Program-made: the position numbers and the translations under genes | Shown here: positions 51,063 through 59,541 of the stretch, one piece after another | How the letters are laid out: each line of letters starts with the position of its first letter | Numbering within the stretch: position 1 is the first letter of the stretch | From: Enterovibrio paralichthyis | GTDB taxonomy: Bacteria; Pseudomonadota; Gammaproteobacteria; Enterobacterales; Vibrionaceae | Direction of reading: 5' to 3' | Length of the DNA: 64,000 nucleotides | NCBI RefSeq assembly: GCF_019209835.1 | Contig: NZ_JAHUTS010000008.1 | Location: 124,001 to 188,000 of the forward strand | Notes under the pieces: model-generated | What the model saw: only the letters and a program-made list of their open reading frames with translations | Told to the model about the DNA's origin: nothing | The model's database searches: none

Positions 51063-52552
51063 ATATCGTAATCAGGGCTGACGCCTCACAAAATATTGGC
51101 AGCGGGCATATCATGCGCTGCCTTGTTTTGGCTGAACAGCTAAAATCGCGTGGTTTTTACGTCCAATTTGCTTGTCTTCCGTTGAAGGGGAACATGATCC
51201 CCTTCATCGAAGCCAAAGGCTTTAAGGTTGTGTCGCTAACACCGCCAGCAGAAGACGTTACCCCCACGCACGATGCAGACTATCTTGGATGGTTACAGCG
51301 CACAGAAAGCGAGGATGCATCAGACTTTCTCCGTCACATAAAAAACGCATCGCTGGTTATCACCGATCACTATGCCATCGGCAAAGTCTGGCAAGGAATT
51401 GTCAAAGAAACGCTGAAATGTAAGCTGTTTGCGATTGATGATCTTTGTCGTACACACGCTGCCGATTTGATTTTGGATCAGACGCTGGGAAGGCAGACAA
51501 GTGAATACAATAGCGACGCTCGCGTGTTGGTTGGCAGTGAGTTTGCGCTACTGAACTCCCGCTTCGCGAGATTAAGAGGGCGAGCTTTCGATAAACAGCT
51601 TTCCAGAGAGAATGTCAGAGTACTGGTATCAATGGGCGGCATTGATCAACCTAATGCTACTCTCCATACACTAAAACAGTTGAAAGACACCGACTTCAAC
51701 GTGACGGTATTGCTGGGGCCCAAAGCACCACACTATCAAGACGTTAAACGTTTCAGTGACAGCTGCAAAAATGTAACGCACCATGACTTTTGTGAAGACA
51801 TGGCCAGTCTCATGTTGCAGAGTGATCTAGCTATTGGCGCACCAGGCACGACATCATGGGAGCGTGCTTGCCTTGGGCTACCCAGCCTTATCGTGCCTCT
51901 TGCTACGAATCAATTAGACATTGCCAATCAATTGGTGAAGCATCAAGCTGCTATTCGCGTTCCGTTAGATGACATTGAATGCAGCCTCATGCCTTCATTG
52001 AAACAATTACAGAGTGACTGGTGCGATTATTATCAGGCCAACCTCAGTATCTGTGACGGATTGGGGGTTTATCGAGTGATCGTGGAAATTGAAAGCCTGT
52101 TTGTGAACGATCAACGAACCGTCTCACTAAAACGAGCGACCGAAGATGATATTGCGCAGGTCTATGAATGGCAGTGTCATCCAAACACCAGAAAATATGC
52201 CCTAAACCCAGACATACCAACATGGGAACAGCATGTTGTTTGGATGAAAAATAAGCTTAAACGAACAGAAGACTACTTCTACTTGATAATAAACACGTCA
52301 GGTGAGCGTGTTGGCGTGATAAGGCTAGACCGAAAAAGCCAGTACGACTATTTGGTCTCTATATTCATCCATCCAGACCACTATGGCCAAGGTATTGGTC
52401 ATCAAGCATTAAGTCTGGTTGGTCGCGTGCATCCACACGTTAACATTCATGCAACCGTCTTGGCAGACAATATCGCTTCAAGAAAACTGTTCGAAAAAGC
52501 CGGGTATATCCAGCAGAGCAGAGAAGCGTTTATTCGCCCTTCGACAGAGTAA
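51059..52552 (+). CDS. pseG: PseG-PseH fusion: UDP-sugar hydrolase and GNAT N-acetyltransferase
   Basis: The first 335 or so residues are PseG, which removes UDP from UDP-2,4-diacetamido-2,4,6-trideoxy-L-altrose. It shows IRADASQNIGSGHIMRCLVL, ITDHYAIG and IGAPGTTSWERACLGLPSLI. The last 150 residues are a GNAT domain of the PseH type (SLKRATEDDIAQVYEWQCHP, FIHPDHYGQGIGHQALSLV), which acetylates the C4 amine. The two activities are usually separate proteins; here one reading frame of 497 aa carries both. It lies four bases from pseI. Confidence 0.92.
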   Translation: MNIVIRADASQNIGSGHIMRCLVLAEQLKSRGFYVQFACLPLKGNMIPFIEAKGFKVVSLTPPAEDVTPTHDADYLGWLQRTESEDASDFLRHIKNASLVITDHYAIGKVWQGIVKETLKCKLFAIDDLCRTHAADLILDQTLGRQTSEYNSDARVLVGSEFALLNSRFARLRGRAFDKQLSRENVRVLVSMGGIDQPNATLHTLKQLKDTDFNVTVLLGPKAPHYQDVKRFSDSCKNVTHHDFCEDMASLMLQSDLAIGAPGTTSWERACLGLPSLIVPLATNQLDIANQLVKHQAAIRVPLDDIECSLMPSLKQLQSDWCDYYQANLSICDGLGVYRVIVEIESLFVNDQRTVSLKRATEDDIAQVYEWQCHPNTRKYALNPDIPTWEQHVVWMKNKLKRTEDYFYLIINTSGERVGVIRLDRKSQYDYLVSIFIHPDHYGQGIGHQALSLVGRVHPHVNIHATVLADNIASRKLFEKAGYIQQSREAFIRPSTE

Positions 52553-52556
52553 AGTG

Positions 52557-53606
52557 ATGAAAGAATTTATAGAAATTAATGGACGCCGCATAGGTCCTGA
52601 TTACCCGCCGTATATCATTGCAGAACTTTCAGCGAACCATAATGGTGATATAAATCGTGCTTTCCAAATCATGGAAGAGGCTAAGCGAGCAGGAGCTGAC
52701 GCGATAAAGCTGCAAACATATACTCATGAAACCATTACCGTAGACTGTGATTCAGAAGATTTTCAAATACATGGGGGACTTTGGGATGGTCAAACCTTGT
52801 ATGAGCTCTACAAGGGAGCTCATATGCCTTGGGATTGGCATAAACCTTTGTTTGAAAAAGCGGCGGCGTTAGGGATTACCATTTTCAGTTCGCCATTTGA
52901 TTTCACTGCGGTAGAACTGCTAGAAGAGCTAAATGCCCCAGCATATAAGATTGCGTCATTTGAAGTTATCGATTTACCTCTGATTAAGCGTGTTGCGCAA
53001 ACAGGTAAGCCAATGATTATTTCAACAGGCATGGCAGATGAAAACGAAATAGCCGCAGCGATTCAAACAGCGAGAGAGAACGGTTGCACAGAGTTGGTTG
53101 TTTTACATTGTGTCAGTGGTTATCCAGCTCCCGCTGATCAATATAATCTGAGGACGATTGCCGATATCTCTAAACGCTTTGACGTCCTGTCGGGACTTTC
53201 AGACCACACTATTGATAATGCGACAGCAGTAGCATCGGTCGCACTGGGTGCATGTCTGATTGAAAAGCACGTAACAATGGACCGAAATGGTGGAGGACCT
53301 GACGACAGTTTCTCCTTGGAACCCAAGGAGCTTACAGCTCTTTGCCGAGACACCAGAACTGCTTGGCAGTCGCTTGGAAAAGTGAGCTATGAACGGACTG
53401 AAGCTGAAAAAGGGAATGTGAAGTTTCGACGTTCTTTGTATGTCGTCAAAGATGTACAAAGCGGTGAGTTGATTACACACGAAAATGTAAGAAGCATTCG
53501 ACCGGGCTTCGGAATGCATCCTAGTATGCTAGAGTACGTTGTTGGGCAGAGATTTACTGTTGATATAAAGCTCGGCACCCCACTAAAAAATGAACACATA
53601 TTATAA
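52557..53606 (+). CDS. pseI: Pseudaminic acid synthase PseI
   Basis: PseI condenses the 6-deoxy-AltdiNAc sugar with phosphoenolpyruvate to pseudaminic acid. The 349-aa protein has the NeuB-type TIM barrel (YIIAELSANHNGDINRAF, ADAIKLQTYTHETIT, SGLSDHTIDNATAVASVALG) and a C-terminal SAF/antifreeze-like domain (from about residue 290). The ATG at 52557 is right for the family; the frame is open further upstream only inside pseGH. It completes the pathway together with the SpsF-type gene. Confidence 0.94.
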   Translation: MKEFIEINGRRIGPDYPPYIIAELSANHNGDINRAFQIMEEAKRAGADAIKLQTYTHETITVDCDSEDFQIHGGLWDGQTLYELYKGAHMPWDWHKPLFEKAAALGITIFSSPFDFTAVELLEELNAPAYKIASFEVIDLPLIKRVAQTGKPMIISTGMADENEIAAAIQTARENGCTELVVLHCVSGYPAPADQYNLRTIADISKRFDVLSGLSDHTIDNATAVASVALGACLIEKHVTMDRNGGGPDDSFSLEPKELTALCRDTRTAWQSLGKVSYERTEAEKGNVKFRRSLYVVKDVQSGELITHENVRSIRPGFGMHPSMLEYVVGQRFTVDIKLGTPLKNEHIL

Positions 53607-53618
53607 ATAGGAGATTTT

Positions 53619-54296
53619 ATGACCAAAGGTTGGGATAAGGTTTACGAAGACCTGAGCAATATTGCTTACCCTGCAGAAGGCGTGATTCGTATCTTTAAAG
53701 GAACGTTTCCGAACTTGGATTTGACTCACTTTGACACGAATACAAAAATTCTGGACCTTGGGGCAGGTGATGGTCGCCACATTCTCCTGTTCAACAGTCT
53801 TGGTTATAAATGCCATGCTGTTGAGATCTCTGAATCTATCGTAAATAACTTGTCTAGTGCTTTAACTGCAAGAGATATTGACTGTGATGTCAGAGTGGGT
53901 AAAGCAGAGAATGTACCATTTGAAGATGCTTCTTTCGATGCACTACTATCTTGGAACAGTTACTATTACATGTCTGATGACAATGTTGATTTCGATAGTC
54001 ACGTTGCAGAAATGGCCAGAGTATTGAAGCCTGGTGGAACATTGGTTTGCTCTATACCTACCAGTGAAAACTTTATTTTTAAAGATAGTGTTCCGCATGA
54101 AATCGAAGGCTACAGAGTAGTAGGTGATGATTACTTTGGGCTTAGAAATGGCCAGGTAATGCGCTGTATGTCGAGCCAAGATGAAGTTGTTGAGACGTTC
54201 AAAAGCCACTTTGACGATTTCCGATTGGCGACAATAGAAATGGATTGGTTTGGCTTATCATACAGATGGTTTGTATTTGTAGCTAAGAAGATTTAA
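53619..54296 (+). CDS. Class I SAM-dependent methyltransferase
   Basis: The 225-aa protein has the SAM-binding motif KILDLGAGDGRHILLFNSLG (about residues 42-61), the acidic VEISESI at the end of strand 2, and motif VPFEDASFDALLSWNSYYYM. The substrate is not evident. It is the first of the accessory genes after pseI and could methylate a sugar or an acyl substituent, by analogy with the methyltransferases next to ACP genes in Campylobacter flagellar glycan clusters. AGGAG lies before the ATG. A gene-poor stretch of 540 bp follows. Confidence 0.82.
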   Translation: MTKGWDKVYEDLSNIAYPAEGVIRIFKGTFPNLDLTHFDTNTKILDLGAGDGRHILLFNSLGYKCHAVEISESIVNNLSSALTARDIDCDVRVGKAENVPFEDASFDALLSWNSYYYMSDDNVDFDSHVAEMARVLKPGGTLVCSIPTSENFIFKDSVPHEIEGYRVVGDDYFGLRNGQVMRCMSSQDEVVETFKSHFDDFRLATIEMDWFGLSYRWFVFVAKKI

Positions 54297-54347
54297 AGCA
54301 TCGTTCAAACGGCGCGTAATCTGAATACTAGATCAATAACATAAAGG

Positions 54348-54447
54348 CAAACCCAGTCTCACGGCATTGTTTTTCGCTTAGACACTGGTCAATACATCAC
54401 CTGTAGGTGTATCGAGCACTTGTGCAGCGAAGTTTAGACTGGGTTTG
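54348..54447. repeat. 100-bp element with 12-bp inverted repeats
   Basis: CAAACCCAGTCT (54348-54359) and AGACTGGGTTTG (54436-54447) are perfect inverted arms. Inside are smaller symmetric pieces such as ACCTGTAGGT (about 54390-54399) and GCACTTGTGC (54416-54425). It resembles a short mobile element or an IS end remnant; no transposase is present. Confidence 0.6.
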
Positions 54448-54593
54448 GCTTGGTGATGACAACAAATCCATTCATTAATTGTTTGTTTATTTGTGCGGCG
54501 ATAGCGTAGTGACGTAAACATGGAGATAGGCTACATAAGATCTTGTAAAGCAAACAGAACGAAAACGTACTTTCAATTATCAGCACTGTTTCG

Positions 54594-54779
54594 ATGATAA
54601 TACCCTTAATTTTTAGCCTTTCACTCGAAACCTTGATGTTCATTACAGCGCAACGAATTTATCGCGGTATTATCAATTCAGACGGTTTTCAAACCATGGT
54701 TGATTATTGCTTCTTGATACTGATTCTGCCATTGAGTTTGTCCCTTATTTTTACTCGTATTGAGATTCGGATGATCTGA
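54594..54779 (+). pseudogene. Possible small membrane peptide or gene remnant
   Basis: A 61-codon frame starts with ATG and encodes two hydrophobic stretches (MIIPLIFSLSLETLMFITA and YCFLILILPLSLSLIF) around a short polar loop. The frame stays open to 54549 before the ATG, with a stop at 54546-54548. No ribosome binding site is seen. It looks like the C-terminal end of a lost membrane protein of the locus (for example a polymerase or flippase) rather than a working gene. Family not recognised. Confidence 0.3.
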
Positions 54780-54838
54780 TTGCGACATAAGCAGTTAGCT
54801 CACGGATTTAGGAAACAACGCCCTTAGGAGCATAAAAA

Positions 54839-55900
54839 ATGAATCCTACGATTCTAGAATGTACTCTCAGAGATGGGAGCTATGAAATTGATTTTCAGTT
54901 CTCCAAAAACGATACACTAAATATCTGTTCAGCTTTGGATAACGCAGGTTTCGAACTCATCGAGGTTGGGCATGGTGTTGGCCTAGGTGCCTCTGAAAAA
55001 AATATTGGTGTAGCGTTAGAGTCTGACGAGACATATATGCAAGCGGCAGCGAGTTCTGTATCCAAGGGGCGATGGGGAATGTTTGCCATCCCAGGGATTG
55101 CTGAGCTTCGTCACTTAGAGCTTGCAAAAGAGTATGATATGGACTTTGTCAGGGTCGGTTCAACTATCGAAGATTTTTCAAAGAGTGAGCCTTTTATTCG
55201 TTCTGCCAAGCAGAAAGATATGATGACATGTGTGAACTTCATGAAGTCTTATGCAGCAGCTCCGGAAGAATTAGCTCGTGCGGCTAGAGATGCTTTTAAT
55301 ATGGGAGTCGATGCGGTTTATGTTGTTGATTCTGCAGGAGGGATGCTACCAAATGAAGTTAAACTCTATGTTGAAGCGATCAAGGCAGAGAAGTCAGATG
55401 CGGTAATCGGCTTTCACGGACACAATAATCTAGGTTTAGGGGTTGGAAATGCCTTAGCGGCTCTTGAGGCTGGAGCGACGATTATTGATACCTCGTTACA
55501 AGGGTTTGGTAGAAGTGCAGGTAACACCACTACGGAGCAAATGATAGGCTGTCTTGCTCGTATGGGGTTAGAAGGCCATATTGATCCTATCCATGTTATG
55601 GATATCGGTGAAGATTTGATTAAGCCAATGATTGAGAAACGAGGGCTTACTTCAATTGACACGGTGTCGGGTATGTCTTTGTTCCATTCTAGCTATATGC
55701 CAACAATTCATGAAATGTCAGTTAAATATCGAATTGATCCCCGTCAATTGATTGCATCTGTATGTAGCGAAGACATTGTTAACGCATCACTGGAACTGGT
55801 AGAGCGACATGCGAAATTAATTGCTGATACTAAGAGTTCTAAGGGAGCATGGAAGCCAAGTTATCGAAACTATTATATTAATGAACAAGCGGCACTATGA
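54839..55900 (+). CDS. HOA/HMG-type pyruvate aldolase (4-hydroxy-2-oxovalerate aldolase-like)
   Basis: The 353-aa protein is of the DRE-TIM metallolyase family. It begins with PTILECTLRDGSYEIDFQFS, where the R-D pair is catalytic, and contains GFHGHNNLGLGVGNALAALE with the metal-binding histidines, followed by IDTSLQGFGRSAGNTTTEQM. Family members form or cleave 4-hydroxy-2-oxo acids from pyruvate and an aldehyde. The usual acetaldehyde dehydrogenase partner is absent. It overlaps the ligase gene by four bases, so it may make an unusual acid that is then activated. Confidence 0.83.
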   Translation: MNPTILECTLRDGSYEIDFQFSKNDTLNICSALDNAGFELIEVGHGVGLGASEKNIGVALESDETYMQAAASSVSKGRWGMFAIPGIAELRHLELAKEYDMDFVRVGSTIEDFSKSEPFIRSAKQKDMMTCVNFMKSYAAAPEELARAARDAFNMGVDAVYVVDSAGGMLPNEVKLYVEAIKAEKSDAVIGFHGHNNLGLGVGNALAALEAGATIIDTSLQGFGRSAGNTTTEQMIGCLARMGLEGHIDPIHVMDIGEDLIKPMIEKRGLTSIDTVSGMSLFHSSYMPTIHEMSVKYRIDPRQLIASVCSEDIVNASLELVERHAKLIADTKSSKGAWKPSYRNYYINEQAAL

Positions 55901-57249
55901 TTAACGAAATATTTAAAGATAGGGAAAATATTGCAATTGAATATCAGGGAAGAGCGGTTTCTTACCCAGAACTATCGGGTTTGGTCTTTTTTTATGAATG
56001 TGAACTTGAAAAAAAAGGCTTAGTAAAAGGCTCACGTGTTTGTTTGAACGTGGCTGACCCTTTAGAGTATTTTGTAATATTGCTGTCTTGTTTTTCCAAG
56101 GGAATAGTTGTTTGCCCGCTATCAGATAGCTATTCAGAAGAATATAAATCAACAATCCTTGAAATATTTAAGCCGTCCGAGATCATTGAAGGCGGAAGTG
56201 CTTTCCCTGTCCCTATCCCTTTGCCTGATGAAGATTGGAAAAGCGGCAGTATTGACCCAGACGGCCTAGCAATGGTGACGTTCACCTCTGGAACTACAGG
56301 CGTTCCAAAGGGAGTTTGCCATAGCCTTGGTAACCTTTTAAGTTGTTCGAAAGCGTTTAACGCACATAACGGATTGGATTCATCTACAAGAATGTTGCAC
56401 GTTATGCCAAAGTTCTATATGGCCGGCATTCTAAACACTTTTTTGAGTCCACTAGTGGCTGGTGGTTCGGTTGTTATAGCAGATACATTCTCTGCACAGA
56501 ATGCCCATCAACTGTTCAAGAAATTCTATGAGACCGAGTCAAACACAGTTTGGCTAAGCCCATCTATGTTGATGTTATCATCTAAAATGACGCGTGATAG
56601 CAAAGTGATAGACTGGGTAGGACAGATCAAAGCCAAGTTGTTTATTGGGACCGCCCCTTTACCTTCAGGTACGAAGAAGTTTGCAGAAGACAAATTTTCA
56701 GTTGAGTTGTTGGAAAGCTACGGCACAAGTGAACTCTTGTTTATTTCCAGTGCAGTATCAGGTGAAGGGCACTGTGACGGGGTAGGTAGACTGCTGGACG
56801 GTGTAGAGTTAACAGTGGCAGAAGATGGCGAGCTTATCGTACATACTCCTTGGGCAATGATGGGCTATTTAAATGCCGATGGCCTAGGCTTCAACACGGG
56901 CGATACGGGATTTATCGAGCAGCAACACTTACACATTTCTGGAAGAAAGAAAGACATCATAATTAAGGGAGGGCAGAATATCAGCCCAAGACACGTAGAA
57001 GAGGTCGCCCTTGGCTTTTCAGGAATATCTGAAGCGACAGTTGCTGCTGTTCCGCACTCTTTTTGGGGTGAAGTTCCTTGGCTGTTTGTTATTCCTTCTC
57101 CTGAATTCGACATCGAAAAGTTAAAAATCTGGCTGAACGAGAAGTTATCAAAAGATACGCAGCCTGAAAAAATAGTAGTGCTTGATGACTTTCCGAGGAC
57201 AGTGACCGGTAAAGTGATAAAAAGCGAACTGATTGAGAAGTATTCTTGA
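55897..57249 (+). CDS. AMP-forming acyl-CoA/acyl-ACP ligase
   Basis: This 450-aa member of the ANL superfamily has the P-loop TFTSGTTGVPKG (residues 128-139), LLESYGTSELLF, the hinge FNTGDTGFIEQQ with SGRKKDIIIKGGQNISPRHV, and the C-terminal lysine in TGKVIKSEL. It is a little shorter than typical ligases. It probably activates a carboxylic acid and loads it on CoA or on the acyl carrier protein encoded 1.3 kb downstream. It overlaps genes on both sides by four bases. Confidence 0.87.
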   Translation: MINEIFKDRENIAIEYQGRAVSYPELSGLVFFYECELEKKGLVKGSRVCLNVADPLEYFVILLSCFSKGIVVCPLSDSYSEEYKSTILEIFKPSEIIEGGSAFPVPIPLPDEDWKSGSIDPDGLAMVTFTSGTTGVPKGVCHSLGNLLSCSKAFNAHNGLDSSTRMLHVMPKFYMAGILNTFLSPLVAGGSVVIADTFSAQNAHQLFKKFYETESNTVWLSPSMLMLSSKMTRDSKVIDWVGQIKAKLFIGTAPLPSGTKKFAEDKFSVELLESYGTSELLFISSAVSGEGHCDGVGRLLDGVELTVAEDGELIVHTPWAMMGYLNADGLGFNTGDTGFIEQQHLHISGRKKDIIIKGGQNISPRHVEEVALGFSGISEATVAAVPHSFWGEVPWLFVIPSPEFDIEKLKIWLNEKLSKDTQPEKIVVLDDFPRTVTGKVIKSELIEKYS

Positions 57250-57863
57250 TGATTATTGGTTTTTCGCATTTGATTGTGAACAGCAGTGATGTAGAGAAAG
57301 ATTCGGCTCATATTATAGAGCAAGGCTATCACTGTTCTTTTTCCGAGGTTGGGTTAGAGAACAACGCATCAAAGAAACAGTTGCTGACGGAGTACTCAAG
57401 AGAACACGATATTCACTTGTATCGGGTTGCAGACGGGTACGACATTGAGCTAATTAACCATCACAGTCAGTGCAACGTCGTACAGGATAGAATCTTTTAT
57501 AAAGACAAAATTCTAAATATCGTGATGCCCGATGGAAGTGTGGCTGAGGAACTGCAGTTCTGGGAGCAGCTAGGCTTTAAAACCACAGAGAGTTCTGCCT
57601 TCTTAAAGCGCCCAGTCCCCTCTTGGAACGTTGAAATGTGCTTTACAGAGGTCCCAGACAAACTGGTTGAGCAGAAACTAGACATATCTGGAGTGACCTC
57701 CATTGCATTTATTGTAAAGAAGATTGAAAATTTCGTTCTTAAGCTAGAAAACATTGCCCCCTGGGTGTCTGAGTTATTCAAACTGACAGTGGATGGAAAC
57801 GAGCTATCGATCGTTCTGTTCAAGACACCGTCAGGAATTATTGTGGAACTGATTGAGGTATAA
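57246..57863 (+). CDS. VOC/glyoxalase-like protein
   Basis: This 205-aa protein is probably of the vicinal oxygen chelate superfamily. It starts FSHLIVNSSDVEKDSAHIIE, a typical first strand and helix, and has a second half with EELQFWEQLGFKTTESS and a final strand GIIVELIEV carrying the C-terminal glutamate often used as metal ligand. The H at about residue 8 and E near the end could bind metal. Isomerase, epimerase or dioxygenase activities occur in the family; the reaction here is unknown. It overlaps the ligase by four bases. Confidence 0.65.
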   Translation: MMIIGFSHLIVNSSDVEKDSAHIIEQGYHCSFSEVGLENNASKKQLLTEYSREHDIHLYRVADGYDIELINHHSQCNVVQDRIFYKDKILNIVMPDGSVAEELQFWEQLGFKTTESSAFLKRPVPSWNVEMCFTEVPDKLVEQKLDISGVTSIAFIVKKIENFVLKLENIAPWVSELFKLTVDGNELSIVLFKTPSGIIVELIEV

Positions 57864-57864
57864 C

Positions 57865-58527
57865 ATGAAAATCACGGACTTATCGATGATGCTTGAAGAG
57901 GGGATGCAGACATTTGCTGCACACTGGCATCCATTTTTTGAATCGACTCAGTTAGGGCGACATGGCATTGAGAACAGGGAAACCAGGAAAATAATTCTTG
58001 GTACACATACTGGAACACATATCGATGCACCAAGACACTTCATCGCTAGGGGAGAGACGATTGAAAATGTTCCACTTGAACAGATAAATGGTCCCGCATT
58101 AGTGGTCGACTTCTCTGCTCTACCTGATAAGCATGAAATCAGCAGAGAGGAGTTATGTGATGCTCTCAATAATCGTTGTCCAGAAAGGTTGATTGCGAGG
58201 TTCGACTGGGATTTGAAGTTGAACACAAACGAGTATTACACAGATCACGCTTTTTTCTCTGAAGAAGCCTGCCAGTGGCTTGTTGACAATGGTTGTCGTG
58301 TCATCGCTCTTGATACTCCTCAGCCAGACAACCCGCTTAACGGAAGAGGGGCTGAGAAAGATGCACCAAATCATAAAATCCTGCTGGGAGCAGGAACGGT
58401 GATAGTGGAATACTTAGTGGATATTCGGAAGTTATCACAGCAGGAAGTAACATTGATTGTAGCTCCTTTAAAAATCAAAGGTGGAGATGGTGCTCCTGTA
58501 AGGTGCTTTGTGATCGAGGAAATGTAA
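57865..58527 (+). CDS. Cyclase-family metal hydrolase (kynurenine formamidase-like fold)
   Basis: The 220-aa protein has the hallmark HTGTHIDAPRH (residues 48-58), which binds manganese or zinc in this family, and a later segment ALDTPQPDNPLNGRG with APNHKILLGAGTVIVEYL. Members hydrolyse or cyclise small amides and lactones. Its place between a VOC protein and an acyl carrier protein suggests work on the acyl precursor. The ATG at 57865 is chosen; a TTG 12 bp earlier is inside the previous gene's end. The stop overlaps the ACP start (TAATG). Confidence 0.82.
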   Translation: MKITDLSMMLEEGMQTFAAHWHPFFESTQLGRHGIENRETRKIILGTHTGTHIDAPRHFIARGETIENVPLEQINGPALVVDFSALPDKHEISREELCDALNNRCPERLIARFDWDLKLNTNEYYTDHAFFSEEACQWLVDNGCRVIALDTPQPDNPLNGRGAEKDAPNHKILLGAGTVIVEYLVDIRKLSQQEVTLIVAPLKIKGGDGAPVRCFVIEEM

Positions 58528-58763
58528 TGACCGTAAAAAATAAAATTATAGAATGGTTCGAAACGCAGTCTGGTCAAAAGAACATAGATACTAAGTCAAA
58601 TTACTTCGAGCAAGGTCTAATCGATTCGTTTGATGTGATTATGTTAATGGATTTTTGCGAGTCAGAGATGAGTGTGACTTTTTCAGAAGTTCAGTTTGAG
58701 GACAGACGTTTCTCTACCATTGATGGCTTGGTTGATATCATTCAAGAGTTAAAGGGTGAATGA
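58527..58763 (+). CDS. Acyl carrier protein
   Basis: The 78-aa acidic protein has the phosphopantetheine attachment site in FEQGLIDSFDVIMLMDF, serine 34. The rest folds as a typical four-helix carrier. It is not the housekeeping AcpP, which has DSLD; here DSFD is found, as in accessory ACPs of sugar clusters. It is flanked by a cyclase-family hydrolase and an AAC(3)-fold acyltransferase, so it probably carries the acyl group to be put on a sugar. The ATG overlaps the previous stop. Confidence 0.88.
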   Translation: MTVKNKIIEWFETQSGQKNIDTKSNYFEQGLIDSFDVIMLMDFCESEMSVTFSEVQFEDRRFSTIDGLVDIIQELKGE

Positions 58764-59541
58764 TTTGGCGTCTTCTTACACTTACGAAGAGTTAGTAGCA
58801 GCAGTCAGAGCTGTCGGTGTTAAAGAAAACGATATTTTATTTTGTCATAGCAATGTCGGTTTTTTAGGGGTGCCTGAGGGCTTAAAAGACAGGCAGGCCA
58901 TACTAGAGCTTATATTATCAGCTATTCAAGATGTAATTGGTGAGGAAGGCACATTGGTTGTGCCCACATTCACTTACTCGTTTGGTAAGAACGAGATATT
59001 TGATGTTGATAGCTCGGTGTCAAATTGTGGTGCTTTTTCTGAGTTTATAAGAATGCACCCAAGTGCTTTTCGCAGCAATGATCCGTCAGTGTCTGTTGCT
59101 GCCATTGGGAGAAAGGCTCAAGATCTCACTAAAAACATCCCTCAGGATGCATACTCTGAAGACAGTGTGTTTGGTCGTTTAGTGAAGCAAAGAGTTCGTA
59201 TTTTCAATATTAATTTTGATGCAGGTACAACACTACTTCATTACTTAGAAAAGCAATGCCAAGTTTCTTACCGCTTTGATAAGACATTCCATGGTGAGAA
59301 AATGGAAGATGGGTGCTTAGTTCAATCAGCATCAACATTGTGGGTCAGAGATATGGACCTTGAAGGTAGTGATGCAAACTTTGACGCCTTTAACCGCTAT
59401 GTTTCAAACGCGGCCTTGTATAAGCGATGCAGTGTTGGCCGAGGAAGTATCGGCAGTATATCTATCGAAGATGTGGAACAAGCGTTTAATTTGCTTTATC
59501 AGCAAGATGCTTGGTTTTTGACAGATAGGTACACCAAATGA
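58756..59541 (+). CDS. AAC(3)-fold N-acyltransferase (sugar-modifying candidate)
   Basis: The 261-aa protein is of the aminoglycoside 3-N-acetyltransferase family: ILFCHSNVGFLGVPEG at the start, GTLVVPTFTYSFGKNEIFD, and SNDPSVSVAAIGRKA, with a C-terminal helical part. Homologues are common in polysaccharide and flagellar glycan clusters and act on amino sugars rather than antibiotics. The gene follows and overlaps the ACP gene by eight bases (GTG start at 58756), so acyl-ACP could be the donor. Antibiotic resistance is unlikely. Confidence 0.82.
   Translation: MNDLASSYTYEELVAAVRAVGVKENDILFCHSNVGFLGVPEGLKDRQAILELILSAIQDVIGEEGTLVVPTFTYSFGKNEIFDVDSSVSNCGAFSEFIRMHPSAFRSNDPSVSVAAIGRKAQDLTKNIPQDAYSEDSVFGRLVKQRVRIFNINFDAGTTLLHYLEKQCQVSYRFDKTFHGEKMEDGCLVQSASTLWVRDMDLEGSDANFDAFNRYVSNAALYKRCSVGRGSIGSISIEDVEQAFNLLYQQDAWFLTDRYTK

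Larger units (their letters stand above)
54297..54838. other. Gene-poor 540-bp region with an inverted-repeat element
   Basis: It contains a 100-bp element bounded by perfect 12-bp inverted repeats (54348-54447), a weak membrane-peptide reading frame (54594-54779), and about 60 bp leading to the aldolase gene with an AGGAG ribosome binding site. It interrupts an otherwise tightly packed operon. Confidence 0.7.

Noticed and set aside
52419..52556. Extended N-terminus for PseI
   Set aside because: The open frame upstream of 52557 overlaps the pseGH coding sequence and is not conserved. The family N-terminus starts at the ATG at 52557.
54348..54447. Integron attC site
   Set aside because: The symmetric plan is suggestive, but the core RYYYAAC/GTTRRRY boxes are not placed as in attC, and no integrase or cassette array is near.
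58756..59541. Acquired aminoglycoside resistance gene
   Set aside because: Family membership alone is not enough. Gene context (ACP, DUF4910, sugar genes) indicates glycan modification.
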